64,000 nucleotides of DNA. Source: Cyanomargarita calcarea GSE-NOS-MK-12-04C (lineage in GTDB: Bacteria > Cyanobacteriota > Cyanobacteriia > Cyanobacteriales > Nostocaceae). Shown piece after piece: positions 62,228 through 64,000 of the stretch. The position numbers were made by a program, and so were the translations under genes. The notes below the pieces were generated by a model, which was not told the origin of the DNA, did no database searches, and was given only the letters and a program-made list of their open reading frames with translations. Location of the stretch: the NCBI GenBank assembly GCA_019359595.1, contig JAHHGZ010000004.1, positions 62,001 to 126,000 on the forward strand. The letters run 5' to 3'. Position 1 is the stretch's first letter. Every line of letters begins with the position of its first letter.

Positions 62228-63643
62228 ATGACAGTTTCACCATGTCCCGCCACATTTTTTGTATATCATAAGGAACTATATCAATTTCTGTTAGCATTAG
62301 AGCAGAATTGCTGCAAAACTAATTGTACCCAAGTTGCTACTATTTCCTTAGAAATTGACTTCATTGACCCCTTGGTTGTACTTGATAAACTGGCACAACC
62401 AAATAAAGTAAATTTTTACTGGGAGAACAAGGAAAAAAAAGAAGCGATCGCCGCCCTTGATGAGGTAGCAAAATTAGAAGTTTCCGGGAAAGACCGTTTC
62501 ACGAAAGCGGAAAATTTTATTCAAGGTTGCCTGAATAATATAAATCATTTTGGTAGTACAAAACAAGCTTTTTCGGAACCACACTTTTTTTGCAGTTTCA
62601 CTTTTTTTGATAAAAATAATCAAGTAGATTATCCATTTTCAGCAGCGACGGTTTTTCTACCACGTTGGCAAGTAGCTGTCAAAGATGACTGTTGTATATT
62701 AGTTGCCAATACAATCATCAGAACTGGGATAAATATTCAACGAATATTAGATAATTTATTCAGAAAAATTAAAATTATTCGTTCTTTAGCATATTATTCT
62801 CCCCAGATTGACTTCCAAAAGCCGAAATTTAACAAAAAATCTGTTGCCAATCCCGAAAAGTTTAAAAGTTCGGTAGCATCAGCCCTCAAAATAATTCAAT
62901 CAAATCATCTAAGTAAAATTGTTTTAGCAGATACTTTGGATGTCCAGTCTAATACTCGTTTTAATTTATTCAAATCCTTAAATAATCTGCGCCAATTGCA
63001 TCCTAATTGCTATATCTTTTCTACAAGTAACGGCAAGGGACAAAACTTTATTGGCGCAAGTCCAGAACGCTTAATTTGTATTCACAACAAACAATTGATC
63101 GCCGATGCATTGGCAGGTTCAGCAGCACGAGGTAAAACACCTACAGAAGATGCTGTCAAAGGCAATCGCTTGCTTTCGAGCCAGAAAGAAAGACACGAAC
63201 ATTTGTTAGTGATAGATTTTATTACTAGTCGCTTATCCCAGCTAGGTTTGTTACCCCAAGTTTTACCACCACGCTTGCGACAGTTATCTAATATCCAACA
63301 TTTATGGACGCCAATTAGCGCCATAGTTCCTGACGATGTACATCCTTTAAAAATTGTGGCACAATTACACCCCACGCCAGCGGTTGCCGGTGCTACTGTT
63401 GATATAGCCTGTGCTGAAATACTTCGTTATGAAAGCTTTGAGAGGGGTTTATACGCAGCACCTCTAGGTTGGATTGATTCTTCTGGTAACTGCGAGTTTA
63501 TCGTTGGCATTCGTTCCGCACTGATAGACGGCGATCGCGCAAGACTTTATGCGGGTGCCGGTATTGTCGCAGGTTCCGATCCTGACAAAGAATTGGCAGA
63601 AATTCAACTTAAACTTCAAGCATTACTCAAAGCATTAGTTTAA
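62228..63643 (+). CDS. menF: Isochorismate synthase
   Basis: 471 residues from ATG 62228 (TTG 62219 is less likely). The C-terminal chorismate-binding domain shows IVLADTLDVQ, FIGASPERL, LAGSAARGKTPTED, KERHEHLLVIDFI, LHPTPAVAGATVDIA and YAAPLGWIDSSGNCEF, ending GAGIVAGSDPDKELAE. It converts chorismate to isochorismate, the first step of phylloquinone synthesis. Divergent from menA-menC-menE. menD and menB are not in the window. Confidence 0.93.
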   Translation: MTVSPCPATFFVYHKELYQFLLALEQNCCKTNCTQVATISLEIDFIDPLVVLDKLAQPNKVNFYWENKEKKEAIAALDEVAKLEVSGKDRFTKAENFIQGCLNNINHFGSTKQAFSEPHFFCSFTFFDKNNQVDYPFSAATVFLPRWQVAVKDDCCILVANTIIRTGINIQRILDNLFRKIKIIRSLAYYSPQIDFQKPKFNKKSVANPEKFKSSVASALKIIQSNHLSKIVLADTLDVQSNTRFNLFKSLNNLRQLHPNCYIFSTSNGKGQNFIGASPERLICIHNKQLIADALAGSAARGKTPTEDAVKGNRLLSSQKERHEHLLVIDFITSRLSQLGLLPQVLPPRLRQLSNIQHLWTPISAIVPDDVHPLKIVAQLHPTPAVAGATVDIACAEILRYESFERGLYAAPLGWIDSSGNCEFIVGIRSALIDGDRARLYAGAGIVAGSDPDKELAEIQLKLQALLKALV

Positions 63644-63655
63644 ATTTGTTGGTTG

Positions 63656-64000
63656 TTAATTGTTCTTCTGTGGATGAGGGTTAGCTTCTATTGGCATGGG
63701 CTGAATAATCGGTTTTATCGTCATAATTGAGTCAATTGAATCATTCATGAGTTCAATAGTGGAATGTGGTAAATCTTGTTTTAATAACTTGCGGATAGCT
63801 ACCAAATCTTCCTCCTCGCTTAAGTCCTCAAGCTTTTCTGATGCTTTCAGATCCTGAGTTTCCAAGGAACGATAATTATCATCCCATCCCTTTGAAGTTG
63901 TTTTTGGTATATTTATCCGCATTTTTTGCAAACTTAATTCATGCGACATTGTCTCATTCTTCATATCTACACTAGTGCTCTTTTGAATTGGAGTTTTTTC
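63656..64000 (-). CDS. Unknown acidic protein, possibly partial
   Basis: The frame ends at 63656 and is open through ATG 63964 up to the window edge (EKTPIQKSTSVD precedes that Met), so the gene may start outside. ATG 63964 or 63949 would give about 100 residues. The visible part has GWDDNYRSLETQDLKASEKL and EDLSEEEDLVAIRKLL; helical and charged, no membrane part. Not recognised. Confidence 0.5.
   Translation of the reverse strand, partial: EKTPIQKSTSVDMKNETMSHELSLQKMRINIPKTTSKGWDDNYRSLETQDLKASEKLEDLSEEEDLVAIRKLLKQDLPHSTIELMNDSIDSIMTIKPIIQPMPIEANPHPQKNN

Overview
The window reads as chromosomal DNA of a filamentous, probably heterocyst-forming cyanobacterium (Nostocales type). Signs for this are the abundant HIP1 octamers (GCGATCGC), PsaK of photosystem I, a complete-looking phylloquinone gene set, a Mo-dependent nitrogenase C-terminus family protein, heptanucleotide-type tandem repeats, and families that are largely cyanobacterial (DUF928, DUF1822, CHASE2-CHAT, Uma2, Rpn/DUF4351). 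No tRNA, rRNA or CRISPR array was seen.

Layout. 1-6.9 kb: start of dapB (-), psaK (-), sufE, an alpha/beta hydrolase, a COG0523/CobW zinc-type GTPase behind a Zur-like palindrome, a WD40 protein and a ZnuA-like lipoprotein; this looks like a metal (zinc) homeostasis neighbourhood. 6.9-17.4 kb: accessory DNA with a metallophosphoesterase, Rpn nuclease, remains of a vWA (VMAP-like) conflict system plus TPR protein, a decayed ISL3 transposase, and a Calx-beta gene split by a segment carrying an XRE regulator and a divergent unknown gene. 17.4-28.6 kb: a domesticated IS630-type HTH protein, a TpsA-like hemagglutinin exoprotein, and then the most interesting locus: MauE/DoxX + thioredoxin-like protein + one or two Cys-rich peptides + S26 peptidase + ABC exporter + MacA (frameshifted) + MacB-like permease, a probable secreted disulfide-rich or modified peptide system. 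28.6-31 kb: two direct copies of an IS 3' end around gene debris.

31-41 kb: Uma2 and a CHAT-TPR protein, GNAT, a decayed DUF433/DUF5615 toxin-antitoxin pair, then a tight minus-strand operon sigma factor - DUF1822 - CHAT/CHASE2 - DUF928. 41-48 kb: a frameshifted DUF11 surface protein, a pentapeptide-repeat membrane protein whose signal peptide lies in repeat DNA, and a PAS histidine kinase. 48.4-53.6 kb: minus-strand gene train DUF815 ATPase - coiled-coil TerB_C-like membrane protein - DUF2791/BREX-type ATPase - 53-aa protein - RHH-like protein - HNH nuclease, resembling a defence or stress module. 55-57.5 kb: an APH-like kinase plus HopA1-like lyase pair. 57.7-63.6 kb: phylloquinone genes (DHNA-CoA thioesterase, menE, menC, menA, menF), with repeat DNA inserted in frame inside menE and menC.

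Recurrent themes are secretion and surface proteins, CHAT proteases, and many relics: at least ten gene fragments and five frameshift or nonsense events. Some of these could be sequence errors, and this should be kept in mind when judging broken genes. All calls rest on reading the sequence and remembered family features; no database search was run.
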